A stretch of DNA of 64,000 bases. Origin: Bigelowiella natans CCMP2755 (lineage: Eukaryota > Cercozoa > Chlorarachniophyceae). The notes beneath the pieces are model-generated. The model worked only from the letters and a program-made list of their open reading frames with translations. It ran no database searches and was not told the DNA's origin. Position numbers and translations under genes: made by a program. This document shows positions 1-12,158 of the stretch, piece by piece. The DNA lies in NCBI GenBank assembly GCA_000320545.1, contig ADNK01000875.1, positions 124,001 to 188,000 of the forward strand, in the 5' to 3' direction. Position 1 is the stretch's first letter. The number at the start of each line of letters is the position of its first letter.

Positions 1-599
1 CCGGCCCTACACCTCCCGCTGAGAGACATTGCAGCGAAACAATGGACCAAAACCAAAAGATAATACTTTGCAGCACGCTGATGCACATATTGAGGATTGC
101 ATGCTAGCATGTGCGATCGACGCACTAGCAGCTAGGCTAGTACCAGACTAGTAGAGTAGGGCGCGTGAGTCTAAGAGGCTCTGCTAGCTCTGGTTGGAAT
201 TGCTAGTCGTTTGTAACAAATTTATTCACTCATCGCCATATAATGAAGCAATATTTCGTTTTGCATTGGCGCTTCGATTCGTAACTGCAACATGCACCTG
301 CTTCGCTCTATCACTAGCTGTATGATCACGTCCGCGCGCACTGCTCCAATGCATCGCATGGATGAAAAACCGTCATTCCCGACTATCGCCCAAGTCTTCT
401 CTCAACTATGATGCCATGCGTGTGCAAGGCTGCGTCTAGACGTAATGAAATGCACTACAACGCACAATGTCACCATCATCTTAACATGATCAATGCTCAT
501 GCCATTGTCTTAGGTAGCCCATCTAGCCATCGAATCAAATCTCTAGCTGATTGATGTACGTTGCACGTATGAAACAGTTCGCATCAAGTTTATCTGACA
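1..599. other. Intergenic, no gene seen
   Basis: I see no supportable gene. The stretch is rich in CATG/GCTAGC-type words (for example around 95-135), a style that recurs at 4650-5250 and 23850-24850. It begins at the window edge and ends at the stop codon of the MOB1-like gene. Confidence 0.5.
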
Positions 600-1046
600 T
601 CATACAGCTGTGAGCTCTTTGTTATTGGCCGGCGATGACTCTTTAACCGGCGGCTCTTTTGTTGGCGACACTTTTGTACTGCTAGTAACCTTTGAAGCTG
701 TTCTTGGGGTAGTACTTTCAGAGATTGTAGTCGACTCCATAGCACTCTTCAGATCTGATATTTCAAGCTTGCTCTTCAATTCAGGTTTACTTTTGTACTT
801 CAACGAGTTTCTTTCTAGCAGGTGCTTTATGAGCTCCTCGAGCGGTCCCCTATCATCCTGATTATGATATTCAGGCTATGATTTTATCTCGTGATGGGCA
901 TCATGTCGAAAAACCGAAAAATCTACAACAGTTTTGTGGCATTGCCTTGGGTATCAGCTGAAAATTCATTGCAAATAGAATGAAATGCTTGAAAGAAGTA
1001 TTAAGGTGGACTTCTCCAGCTGCTTTTTGGATCTTGACGTAACAAG

Positions 1047-1086
<40 letters not shown>

Positions 1087-1824
1087 GTTAGTCAAATAAA
1101 TGTTGTAGAGCTATCAGAGATTTCGTTTTTGTACGATAAAAAGCGCCTTGTATGTGAATACTTCAGTGTGTGTACACATGAATGAGTGTTTTTCATCTGG
1201 TTGCGATTCTTCTCGTGTATCGAAAGGAGAGACATGCACATAGTGTACCTGTTCGTAGTGATGGTGATAGAGATGGGCGTACACACGAAATAGACGACGA
1301 AAAATTGTCTACAAGTGAATAAAGAGCTTTATACCAAACGAGTACCTTACACGAAGTCAAATTATATTTTCTCTGTATCACCTTGACTACTTTTTTAAAG
1401 TTTTTCGGGAAATTGTTCGAGTTCACCGGAAATATTTCCTTGAAAAGATACAGTTTAAGTACATCCTGCCGTGTTGGCGTGTGAGATAAACCTCATCATC
1501 GAGCTGCGACTCGACCCAAGTCATCAAGTTATCCATATATTCTGTCGCACTTTATGAAAAGTTCAAGAGATTATTTTTGCATGCTTATTTAGAGAACTTT
1601 GAGTTAACGAGAAAACAAACTCTTCTGACCTGAGACACACTGGCGATTTATATCTCACTCCATCAGCCCACATATATGTATATTTCGGTCCAGCTCGCAT
1701 CTAGACGAAGGATGATTATACATCAAGATGAGAAGGGAGGGACGACAAGTAAAGAGACTTGGTTGCGTCAGTTCTTCACAAAAAGTAGAACCAGAGGAAG
1801 TGTAGATATTTGCCACTGAACACA

Positions 1825-1881
<57 letters not shown>

Positions 1882-2426
1882 ATGTCGAGAGAAGAAAAAA
1901 AAATGAGAGAAATGAGTGAGAGAAAGAGACACTTCCTACCACTGGGCATGTCTGCTGGGTACATATATCATCCGAAAGGAGAGAACCGAGCATCAAACTC
2001 TGGAGAGGAAGGAGAAATTGAAGCGTAACAGTGAAGCCTGCTACTCGATAAAAATCTGCAAAGGATCACATGTCTAGAGTACTGCAACCATTTCGTTGAA
2101 GAAGTCGATGATATTGACACTCAACCATTCGTTAAGATCCACCTTTCATGATATCAAGAATCAGATAGAAATCATCGTACACTGCGTAATGTAACTCTCC
2201 GTAATAATGACCTTCTTCCCGTCACTTCCGACCGGCAGCTTGACGGCTTCCTCCACATTTCCACTACCGAGGCTAAGTTAGCAGTCAACACGTTTGTTAT
2301 TTTCACATCAGTGTAATTGTTTTTTTTAAAGCCTACGTATTGTAGCCGGATGCGATCCTATGAAGAGCTTCTCGATTTGCCGTATTGTGCTTTCGGATCT
2401 TTTTTAGTGTCTTCTTCTTATTTGAA
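600..2426 (-). CDS. MOB1-family kinase activator (Mob1/phocein), 5' end unresolved
   Basis: MOB proteins are small Cys/His zinc-binding adaptors that bind and activate NDR/LATS-type kinases in Hippo and mitotic-exit signalling. Exons on the minus strand: 2426-2337, 2272-2212, 2142-2083, 1999-1940, 1700-1630, 1549-1492, 1438-1382, 1308-1249, 1032-946 and 857-600. Phases agree at every junction. Family landmarks appear in order: LGSGN, then VDLNEWLSVNIIDFFNE, a Cys pair in DICTQQTCPV, GPKYTYMWADG, EYMDNLMTWVESQLDDE, FPKNF, RRLFRVYAHLYHHHY, HLNTSFKHF and PLEELI. The histidines and cysteines of the zinc site are present. The last exon adds about 70 Ser/Thr/Lys/Pro-rich residues beyond the usual MOB1 end. 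The exon boundary at 946/945 needs a GC donor (GC-AG intron 858-945). The start codon is not found: the 2426 exon opens in phase 2, so at least one upstream exon is missing. Introns contain (AC)n and (CT)n tracts. Confidence 0.9.
858..945 (-). other. GC-AG intron in the MOB1 gene
   Basis: The penultimate exon ends CCCAAG followed by GCAATG, and the acceptor is ATAATCAG. Only this GC donor gives a phase-0 join. The joined segment FQLIPKDDRGPLEELI matches the spacing of MOB1 proteins between the FxLI motif and PLxELI. The GT donors nearby (around 931-937) are all in the wrong phase and would end in a stop. Confidence 0.7.
1048..1081. repeat. (AC)n microsatellite in a MOB1 intron
   Basis: About 17 dinucleotide units, lying just upstream (on the minus strand) of the acceptor at 1033-1034, within intron 1033-1248. 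Confidence 0.95.
1827..1880. repeat. (CT)n(AC)n compound microsatellite in a MOB1 intron
   Basis: About 20 CT units followed by about 7 AC units, inside intron 1701-1939 of the MOB1 gene. Confidence 0.95.
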
Positions 2427-3176
2427 CTGAAACAGTGCCAAAGACATATCAGGTTCGAACTATGTAGTACCACACCATCGCTCCATATTTACCCTTAAGA
2501 ACTTGCAAGAAACAGCATCGAAATGAAAAACCGAACTTTAGAAAGTTCCGTTCAAACGACGATTTAACCGAGAATGAGATAAACGTATCCCGCCCTTCCG
2601 TTAATTGAAAAAATATACTCTTACAAAAGCGATTTTAGCATATCCTCTTGCGAATCCTTATCCAGGCCAAGCTTCTAGTGTTAGGCCTACGCAACGAAAG
2701 CCTGGATAGAATGGTGAAATACAGGCCAAGAGAGGTCCCGAGGGGTATCAGGTTTTAAATAAAAACAAAATACAGACCAAACCTCCATGCAAGTAGCACG
2801 TGTCTTGTTCCGAACGCCGCTTTATTTATCAAACATGGAAGAAATCCAGATGTCGTCTAAATTTAATGCAGCTTATTTTTCTATACACTTTCGAACACTG
2901 TGATGACGCCGTGACTCGCCAGGGTTGCCTCGGAACCTCGTATCCGGTAGCGGACCTCTGTGTTTCTTCCTACGACTCAAAAATATGCACGTCTCAGTAT
3001 TGAAGCGTCAGTAGTTTTTGAAAAAGCATATTTCATAAATCAAATTGATTGACTTGCGATATTAATGGTATTAAAAATTATCAGGCTGCACCATCTGTAA
3101 AACACTTTGGCAACAACAAAAGCGTCGGAAGAGGACTGCGTGCGAGTGCAAGCTCACAGCCCACGTCCAGAAACTA
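2427..3176. other. Divergent intergenic region between the MOB1 and RanBP2-finger genes
   Basis: This contains the unresolved first exon(s) of the minus-strand MOB1 gene and the promoter region of the plus-strand zinc-finger gene. I could not fix a start codon for MOB1 here. The candidate ATG near 2450 is out of frame with the 2426-2337 exon unless another splice is assumed. Confidence 0.4.
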
Positions 3177-4598
3177 ATGAAGCGGAGAAGAGAAGACGAG
3201 GAAAATGGTGTTCAACCAGTCGTAGGGGAGGACTCCGTCTCCTCCGAGGCTAATAAGAAGCAAAAAAGCTCCCAGGACAAGGGAGAAGTAACGGTAGGAA
3301 AAAGAAAGGGAGGTTCTTACCACGATACTTCATTTCACACGACCTTTTTACGTATTGCCAAGGTTGTCACGAGGGAGTCTACAAAAGCAGAAGAACACGG
3401 AAAGAGCGACGTGAAAGAAGAGAAAACGGAAGGTGTGAAGAGCGGGACGAAGGAGGGCAATGAAGGAGACAGTAAAGATGCGAAAAAAACGGTACAACCA
3501 AATACTTTACGATGTAGTATTCGCAGATCAATTAAGCAACTCAAACTACCAGGACAGGATAAAGATTAAGGATACAGCAGGAGATGAGAAAACTGCAAGA
3601 GGAGATCAGGTAAAGTAAATTAGATGAACAGTTGCCTCTAATTACCACATCTGTGGACATCATCTAATAATACTTACAAATCGTGGTGATTCATTCACGA
3701 AGGCCTGGTGGGACCAGGAGAACCCAAACTTGGAGAAGAGATCCAAGGAGGAGATTCAACAATGGATAGAATACAAATCTCGTCAATTTCAAAAAGCTGC
3801 CAGAAGCGTGAACAAGCCTCAGCTGACAGAGATGAACGGCAGGGCTGGATGGTCGTGCGGTGAGTCATTTCTCGCTCCTCTCCTCGTTTTCATTTTGACG
3901 TAACTCTTCTAAACCTGGCACTTTAAGGTTCATGTGGAAACTTCAACTATGACTCAAGACGCGTGTGCAATATTCGAACTTGCCGTGCGCCACGACCAGC
4001 AGGAATCTCCGCTCCCGAAGAGGATAAACCTGGATGGATTTGTCCTTCCTGCGGCAACTTCAATTATGACACTCGTGTCGTATGTAACATACGCAATTGT
4101 CGCCGTCCAAAACCGGGAGCAAACCCCCATGGCGCTCAGAGCATGGCAAACAATCAGAACAGACCGGGATGGAGTTGCCCGCGATGCGGCAACTTCAACT
4201 TCGATGCTCGCAGCTTTTGCAATATGAGGCGCTGTCGATTCCCCCGTCCGCTCACAATGGGCGCCGGCGCTCTTGGGCTTGATGCAGGAGCCCTTGGTCT
4301 TGCCCTCGGCGCTGCTGCTTTGCCTAATGGGGCAGCGGGCAACTCGGAAGGCATCCTTGGCTGGACCTGCCCATCATGTGGGAACTTCAACTTCGACTCA
4401 CGAATGAACTGTAATCGACGTCACTGCCGATTACCGCGGCCCGCCACCGCCGCATCCTGGAGAAATTTTGATAGTTCTGGAGGTGGTGGAAATGCTGCTT
4501 ATCAGCAGCAGGTGCAGCAGCAGCAGCTAGCAATGCTAAGCATGATGGCCGCGGCAGGAAACGCTAATGGCGCAAGCGGACAGCTTCAGGGAAGATGA
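3177..4598 (+). CDS. Protein with four RanBP2-like zinc fingers (376 aa)
   Basis: Exons 3177-3293, 3363-3491, 3553-3609, 3703-3859 and 3928-4598; all GT-AG and phases consistent. Without the second intron the frame would stop at 3569. Residues 1-150 are basic and acidic low complexity (Lys/Glu/Arg-rich), followed by a segment starting AWWDQENPNLEKR. Four fingers follow with the pattern GWxC-x2-C-GNFN[YF]D-xRxx-C-Nx[R]x-C: finger 1 C153, C156, C167, C172; finger 2 C192, C195, C206, C211; finger 3 begins at C237; the fourth lies near 4362-4430. An Ala/Gly/Leu-rich spacer separates fingers 3 and 4, and the tail is Gln-rich. RanBP2-type fingers usually bind single-stranded RNA or ubiquitin, so an RNA-binding role is likely. 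The last Cys pair is CX4C in all four fingers, not the canonical CX2C. Intron 4 cuts finger 1. Confidence 0.87.
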
Positions 4599-5466
4599 AG
4601 AGGTGAGGGTAGCAAGAGTAATGTTGATGGCACACTTTCACAAGTACTATTTGTATTATCAGCAGTATGAATGTATGAATACAATATATTGAATATCATC
4701 AAGGAAGCATCATGCCATGCTACGCAGTAAATCCATGCATGTATGAGACGGATGCAATGAACAAATTAAATTTTTTCAATGGTCATCCTGATGTAGCCAT
4801 GCATGTATGACTGACGTATTTGTAGACTGATGTTTACACAAATGACTTGAATCCACATGTACAAACATGAAGTACATGCCACACGCATATTACGCACATG
4901 TACATGTGCTCGTGCATGTGGGATTGTGGCACGAACTAGCGAAGATTGCCACATGTGTGCACATATGTAGCCTAGCACACACGTGAAGAGCCTTATACGA
5001 CAAATGCAAATTGCATAAAGCAGACGTCAGGGCTAGCTAGCGTAGCTAGTAGAGTGACATGACACTGTAGCTTGAATTTAGACAATGATAGCTTTTAATG
5101 TAACACATCCGTCATTTGCGTCGATCATGCAGCATGAAACAATCTAGTAATGCCCAAAGCGTGGCAGAAGTTGCTGGCAGGTCGGAGGAGCGCAGTGCAT
5201 GCGGTGCTGCGCTAGCTAGCTAGCAGCGCGGTGCTCTCGATTGCATATTCGTTCTTTCTCACAAGATACCGACAGCATCTACGATAGGGATGCAATAATT
5301 TTGTACATATGACTTATGCAACAGTGCTTCCACAAAACCACAGTCCAAGCCCCGCCACTCGTGGGCCGATATATAATGATCAGGGGGCGGAGTATGACGT
5401 CGTTTAATACAAACGTACAAGCTTTTACATCGTAACAATAACCATAGATCGATCGATTTATTCATA
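4599..5466. other. Intergenic, CATG/GCTAGC-rich, with a dispersed repeat
   Basis: Downstream sequence of two convergent genes (RanBP2 fingers on plus, hydrolase on minus). No supportable gene. It holds one copy of a ~44-bp dispersed repeat (4751-4794) and a GCTAGCTAGCTAGC palindromic run near 5211-5225. Confidence 0.5.
4751..4794. repeat. Dispersed repeat, copy 1
   Basis: About 44 bp, starting GATGCAATGAA and containing TTCAATGGTCATCCT, matches 18062-18106 with about four substitutions and a one-base gap. Both copies lie 150-550 bp downstream of a zinc-finger gene. Confidence 0.7.
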
Positions 5467-6108
5467 TCAGGAACATTCGATGACCGGGAGCACGATTTTC
5501 GAAGGACGTGCGGCCATTCCAACATACAGTGTGTGATTGGTTGCCCGCATCTTCGTTTCATCCGCCATATGTGCGCCATACCTGGGAAAACCAAGAGAGA
5601 ACCAAAAGAAGCAGCGAATTAAACATAGACTTATGACGTCATTTTGTATGGGGCAGGTTGTGTTTGTGCTCTGTGGACTGCGGCTGATGTCCTATCTGTA
5701 GCCATACCCCAGGTTTCGCGCGTATCGTGGAAATGCCCCTCCTGAGATCTGGTAATGGATATACGCACGCAATATGATGATGGTGGTGAGAAGACACTAT
5801 ATCGATGACGAAGCTCCATGATAGCTTCTATTCGTTGAAAATACATACACTTTACACGGAAAAAATGCGAAGCAAAACGAGTTTTAAGGAAGCAAGTATA
5901 CTGTAATGGATAATCTTTGCCCTTTTTATGTTTTGTTCGCCACCTGCAGCCTGAGGCGTGAGCCCTTGGGTATGATTGCAGCTATGGGGCAAGAGTTTAT
6001 CTTAACACGCTGGACAACCTACGGCACGCGCATAAAAGAAACTAACTTGTATGTTTGCTCGTACAATACGCTGCTTCTGTACACAAAACATACACGACCA
6101 ACACACAT

Positions 6109-6151
<43 letters not shown>

Positions 6152-9081
6152 TATATAGAGAGAGAAAGAAAGAGAAAGATACACACATGCACACAAATAC
6201 ACACATAGACATACACACACACAACAAAATAGCATTCTTTACAGACGAAGGGGAGTAGAAGGAAGCATTTGTCCTGCTTATCCGCCTCCCCCCCCCCCTA
6301 AAACGACGGCAAATGTTGACCTTTTCCACGTCCTTTCCATCCCCATGCTCGTTCTGTTGGTTATTGTGGTCGCTGTCACTGTCGCCCTCCCCCTCACGCA
6401 ACGATTCTAAGGGGGGAACTTCCTTCCACCGTGGGGGTATTATTCTAGCATCAGAGGGTGTCTCCGGCCCAGACATGTAAGATACACGACGTCGCCCAAA
6501 CCGATTTCCTAAATACGAATTGCACAACTCAACCAATACACAAGAGGAGGGCGCTTAGGGCAACATGATGATGACGATGCATGGCTGCAGCTGCTGCTTC
6601 TTGTACAAGTAGCTGACAAAGACTCGTGCACAGAAAAATAATTTGTTGAAAAATGATTAAGGCACACATGTCTCCTCCTCCTCCTCCTCCTTCTCCACCT
6701 CCTCCTCCTCCTCCTCCACACATATACAGAGCACACACAGCTCACCTGGGGTCTCATCATCGTCGCTATTATCACCATCGCCCTGTGCGTTCTGGGATCT
6801 TGAATACACGCGAAGGATGCCGTCACATAGATTCAACGATCTGCAAAAAACATATTTGGTAAGTGGGGAAATATATCAGCGATTGCCTTTACATCATCCT
6901 ATTGATGATGTTCCTAAGAAAATGTCCTACAACACCTTGGCGGTCAACATCATCAGTGTTATGATAGTGATGAACCCCACCGTCACCATAACAATTTCTA
7001 TGTCTCTCTTCAAATATGTGGTGCTTCTTCGCCTCCTCACCGATTGCGGTTATCAACGTAGCAGAGACGGAAATACAGGTCACAGACTGCCGTGTCATAC
7101 GATACGAACAGCTCAGCTTTCACCTTTTCAGAACATGAGGCAGAAGAGGAAAAGGAGGAAGATACTGTAACGATAGTGATAACGACGATTATTTGTTGAA
7201 AATATTTATCACCACTCGCTCGCCCCTAAGAACTAGAATACACACAAGCGCATGAGTCAAACCAACAAAGCTATTGGTTTCGCACCCGCCCAGTAATTTC
7301 AATAGATCTTTGCAGCTTTGGAGAGGTGAAGATCATGATATCCTGGGCACATTAATACATTACATTATTACATATATGATAGATAGCCAGCACAAACGGC
7401 GAAATCAAGATCGAAGACAATATTTTGCACGCTTTCTGCTTTCGAAATAATACTTACTAAAGGTTGTTGATCATCCTCATCCTCGCAATAAACAACAGCG
7501 AAAGCACCATTATCACCCATACAGAATACTATGATCCATTTTCATCATCCTCCAACCTTATTTCTCGTCCTCTCCATTTCCGCATTATCCATCATCCCCG
7601 CTTGTCTGAAGAGATGGCGAGAGAAGTAAGCACAACACCGGCTTTTCTCGTATTTACGATGAGGAAACGGCAGAGTACAACCTTGGATGGAAGATGTTCC
7701 CACCAATGGATGGAGTGGGGTCACGTGGATCATAGCGCCATCTGACTTCTGAACGACATCCTCCCGAGCGATCTTCTTGCATCGACGACGGAGACGTCAC
7801 ACAAGAGGAGGAGGAGGAGGAGGAGGATGAAGAAGCAGATTTTGCGGAGTACTCACCACTACTTGGCGCCTCCCACATAAGTTTTCTGTCTTCACCTGTG
7901 ATTATAATGATATGGTCATCGTCATCATTATTATCATCATCGTTTTCGGTGGTGAGCATCATCTTTGACAGCATGCTATACTCTCCTTCTTGGGGAAAAC
8001 CGTCAATAAGAAAGTAAAATGTTTGCTTAATACCAAGATACACATTTGTCGGTTTTGAACTCGGTGGCCAGCTCTTGTACTCACGCCATCCCATCTGATG
8101 AAAAGGAGGAGGAGGAGGAGGAGGATTAGCATACAACAAGACAGTAAGCTTCTCAACTTTTGGCTCGATAAACACCGATGACTCGAGTCACGTCACATGA
8201 TCACGGGACAACTATATGGTCGCTACTCGTCAAAATTATTGTAAGACAGTTGTGTCAAAGGATAAAAACCATCGGATTCAGTGCGGGTGGGGGCACTTTT
8301 CACGCCAATGTTCTTGTTGGGCTCACCGCCATTTCTTTACAGTTGAAGTCGCCAGGCCGATACGATGGAGGCAACATGCTGACACAATAATAGAGCTATC
8401 TGATCATACGGTCATACAAATGATGCAGATGCAACTGCCGCTGTGTTAATTTGGAAACAAAGAACAAAGTGCAGTTTTTGCTTTTGTGCCAGCTTTGCTC
8501 TTTCTCCTCCTCCTCCTCCTCCTCCTCCTCCTCCTCCTCCTCCTCCTTTGATGCAACTACACTACGACTACAACTCTTATACATCATCATCCAAGCCAGG
8601 TTGGTATCTCATTACGTTCTAAAAAGAATGCTGTGAAACTTTTGGCACACGCCAGCCTCCCGCTCTCCCCCGATTGGAAAGACCCGAACACGATTCGTCA
8701 TCCCTCCTTGCAGGAAAGGCGACGGCGATGACGACGACGCTACTAATGAATGAGAATCCACATTATCATCTTTGGATTCCTCCTGAGATGGTGGCTCCTC
8801 TCTGCTCTGCCGCCGCCTCCTCCTTTTCCATTGTTTCCCCCCTCCTCCTCTTCTTCTTCCTCGCCCTCCTAAATGCTTGATAAAGAACTCGACGGAAGCA
8901 CGGCAAAAGAGGTCTTGCGAGGAGAAGTGGTGCATTGGTGCGGCTGGTTGATATGTAATATAACGAGGAGGAGGAGGAGGAGGAGGAGGAGGAGGATGAC
9001 GGCGACGGGGGATTAATACTAACCATGGCACAAACTCACTCCCCAATACACACATAGAGAGAGGGAGATGGGAGAGAGAGT

Positions 9082-9120
<39 letters not shown>

Positions 9121-9309
9121 AGATGTATTTTGCTTCTCTTAATGTCATCGCACTGACCTAAAATTTCCACTTTCTTTGGAATATTCGTCCCCCCGTTTTT
9201 CAGTGTTACAAAGTCTCTAAGATGGTGGGTGAAACAAGATGACTTACGTGCAACTTAAATTTAAAGATCAATACATTCCGAATTATTCCCAGTTTTCTGG
9301 CATATCGTG

Positions 9310-9345
<36 letters not shown>

Positions 9346-9852
9346 TCATCTCTCTCTTTCTCTATCCATTAAGTGTTTGTGTGGCCAGGTGTCTTCCCTC
9401 GCCTGCGTCTATGTTGTTGTTCAAATGTAGGTGTCTCTCTGCATTCGTAGTATGTGTGTCTTTGCCATCGTCGTTCTCTCCATCGGTGTATCCGAGCAAT
9501 CAGAGTCATTGGCGGACGCATGCCATCAGCATCATCAGCAACCACCATTATCATCATAATCACACTACTATGACACAACCTGAACATAGCGTCAGAGAAG
9601 AGGTCGTACCAACCCTGATTCATGCGTACAACAAGAAGAAGCAGATGATGATGACTTGTATGGACGTCAAAGGCATGGTTGAATTCAAAAGTCGTCAGAC
9701 CTTCTTAGCATTGCTATCAAGAAAGAAATGATAAAAAAAATACACGAAGCATGATGATGAGCACAGTGTTTTTGAAATGTTCAAACCCCTTCCCCCACCC
9801 ACTCACCCACTCTCCCTTCCAAAATATATGATGAATCAAAAGAAGAATATAT

Positions 9853-9898
<46 letters not shown>

Positions 9899-10553
9899 CG
9901 CGCAAAATAGGATATGTGGTAATGTCTTTGATGTTCTTCGTTTCTCATATGTAGCAGTAGCAGTAGCAGCTCGGCTGTCACTGTTTGCGGTGTCTTTATC
10001 CTTTCTTCTACTCTTCCACCCAGCCATTAAACCGCCCCCCTTTTCCTCCTCCGAAAGCATCCTGTAAGCAGGTGGCACAAATAATAAGGAAGAAGGTGAG
10101 AACGGCATGACGTTGATGTCTGCATCATAGCTGCCGTCTACAAAATTGTCATCATTATCATAATCATCACCATCATCATCATCACCATCATCATTATATT
10201 GTAGCATTCTGGAGGAAACAACAAAAGTTTGTACTTTGCGAGAAGACGTAGACTCTCCGAGTGATCCCTTGAGTCCCAGTAAGGGTGCTTGCCATCCGGA
10301 TGAATCTCTAGCCTGGGTGCTTTTGCTAATACACTATCATCGTCCCCATTCTTCGTCTGCTGGCCGTTTTGGACACCGAGTACCGCCTTATCCTATGCAG
10401 CAATTTAAGATCACAACCACCATCTCAAACATAAGCATTGGGATTTAGAAAGGGGGTCAAAGGAGGGATGGAGGGAGGGAGGGAGAGAGAGAGAGAGAGA
10501 GAGAGAGAAAAGCTTTCTTGAATCTCTTTCTCAAATTCCTATCCTCTCTTGTG

Positions 10554-10590
<37 letters not shown>

Positions 10591-12107
10591 CAGGTCTTTT
10601 AGAGGTAAATGTTTCAATGTGTTGTTCCATAGCGTTCCCGACTGCTCCTTGAACACCTGAAACAACTAATCGAGGGGATGATATCAGAGAGAAGATCACA
10701 GCTCCAAAGAGGTGGTGTATTCAGTGCATCATCATGATGAACAATTCCACTCCATCACCATCGTCAACATAGAATCCTTATCCAATCGTTCTCGTCTAGT
10801 GGGATGTGATGCAAAACTACCATTTTCCACAGCCAGAGGCTTTGGAACCCGAACACGGTGGAGGGTTGGTGCAGACGGTACTGCTCAGAAGGGGGGGGGG
10901 GATAGAGTGGACAGCACCAACAAGAATCACTGACAAGAAGAGCAGGGACATTCATCCTCAGTGAACACCATTTTGCCGACCAATGTCATAGTTGTTACAG
11001 CGCAATTGAACAATGTTTATCTGCATCATCACCATCATCATCATCATCGGCAATATTGAGCATACTTCGCCTACATTGCAGCAGCATTTACCTGAAGATG
11101 GCAGTATCTTGCGATGAGCTCAAGCTGTAAGATTCCTCCAGAAAACATTCCTCTGATGAAGGCAGCAGACGAGATGCAGGAGGAGGAAGAAGGGAGAATT
11201 ACATGGGAGGAGCTACGAACACTATATGCATGATTAAGCGAGAGGTGTATTGTCCAGTTCTGCAAATCTGATATTTTCCTGTGCCATGTACTCCTATCGC
11301 TCACCGCTTTCCCAGATCGCAGCTTGTGAAGACTGGAACACATGCACGGAGACGTAGTCGGGGATTTGCTGGCATTGCCAAATAGCTGATAGAATTTGGT
11401 GTTAGCATTGTAGCGAACAAATCGGCGGGGTGTGACGCTTTTGGAAAGCATACGCGTTTATCCCATCATCATATATTACCAAATGCATTTTTTGCTGAGT
11501 TTCGTGTGTTATTTTTATTGGTTTGAAACTATATTTATATTTAAATATACTGTTATCAAATTAGCATGAATAGCTATCATCTTAACAATGAAACTAATTC
11601 TCATAATTTATGTGTGTGTATTATTATCTTACCCAGCTACAGCTGCCCATAAGCAGTAGCCATCGTATGACACCCCAATTAGACCGAAATCTCCGCTGAA
11701 CCAAGGCTGCGAAGCCAACCAGGATAAAGTAGATACACCGTCGCGCTGAGAATAAATCATGCGACAGAAAACTTAGCTGTGGATATTAACGACACAAAAT
11801 TTAAAGGAAGGGGTGTATACGATGGCATGCATCTGGAGCGACGAAGCATACAAAACTCTGTCTTACATTCTCTTCATTTGTTTGTCGCTCCCTCACCCTC
11901 CTCCTCGCTCTCGGATAACTATCAGCATCATAATAAACCTTTTCAGATTCTAAGATCTCGAAGTCTCCCTCGCTCGAGAACCTCCCACGACAATCGGCGA
12001 CCACGACATGGAACCTTGATTCGAAGGAGGAATTGGAACACGGTAGTCGTTATGCAACGTGAGGAGAAAGAGAGAGCAAGAGAGCGAGAGAAAGAGAGAA
12101 AGAGAAC

Positions 12108-12158
<51 letters not shown>

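Noticed and set aside
5586-5700. Plus-strand paralogue exon of the hydrolase
   Set aside because: The plus reading is in frame with exon 1 but ends in a stop and has no partner exons. The target duplication and the minus-strand splice sites explain it as an intron insertion.
6653-6862. Proline-rich plus-strand frame
   Set aside because: It is a (TCC)n microsatellite inside intron 22 of the minus-strand hydrolase gene, with no motif or splice support on plus.
7654-8175. Single 173-codon minus-strand gene
   Set aside because: It merges parts of exons 16-18 with intron repeat sequence. Splice sites and CocE motifs show three separate exons.
9836-10207. Asp-rich minus-strand ORF as coding sequence
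   Set aside because: The Asp run is a (GAT)n tract in intron 11. The real exon starts after the CTTACAG acceptor at 10062-10063.
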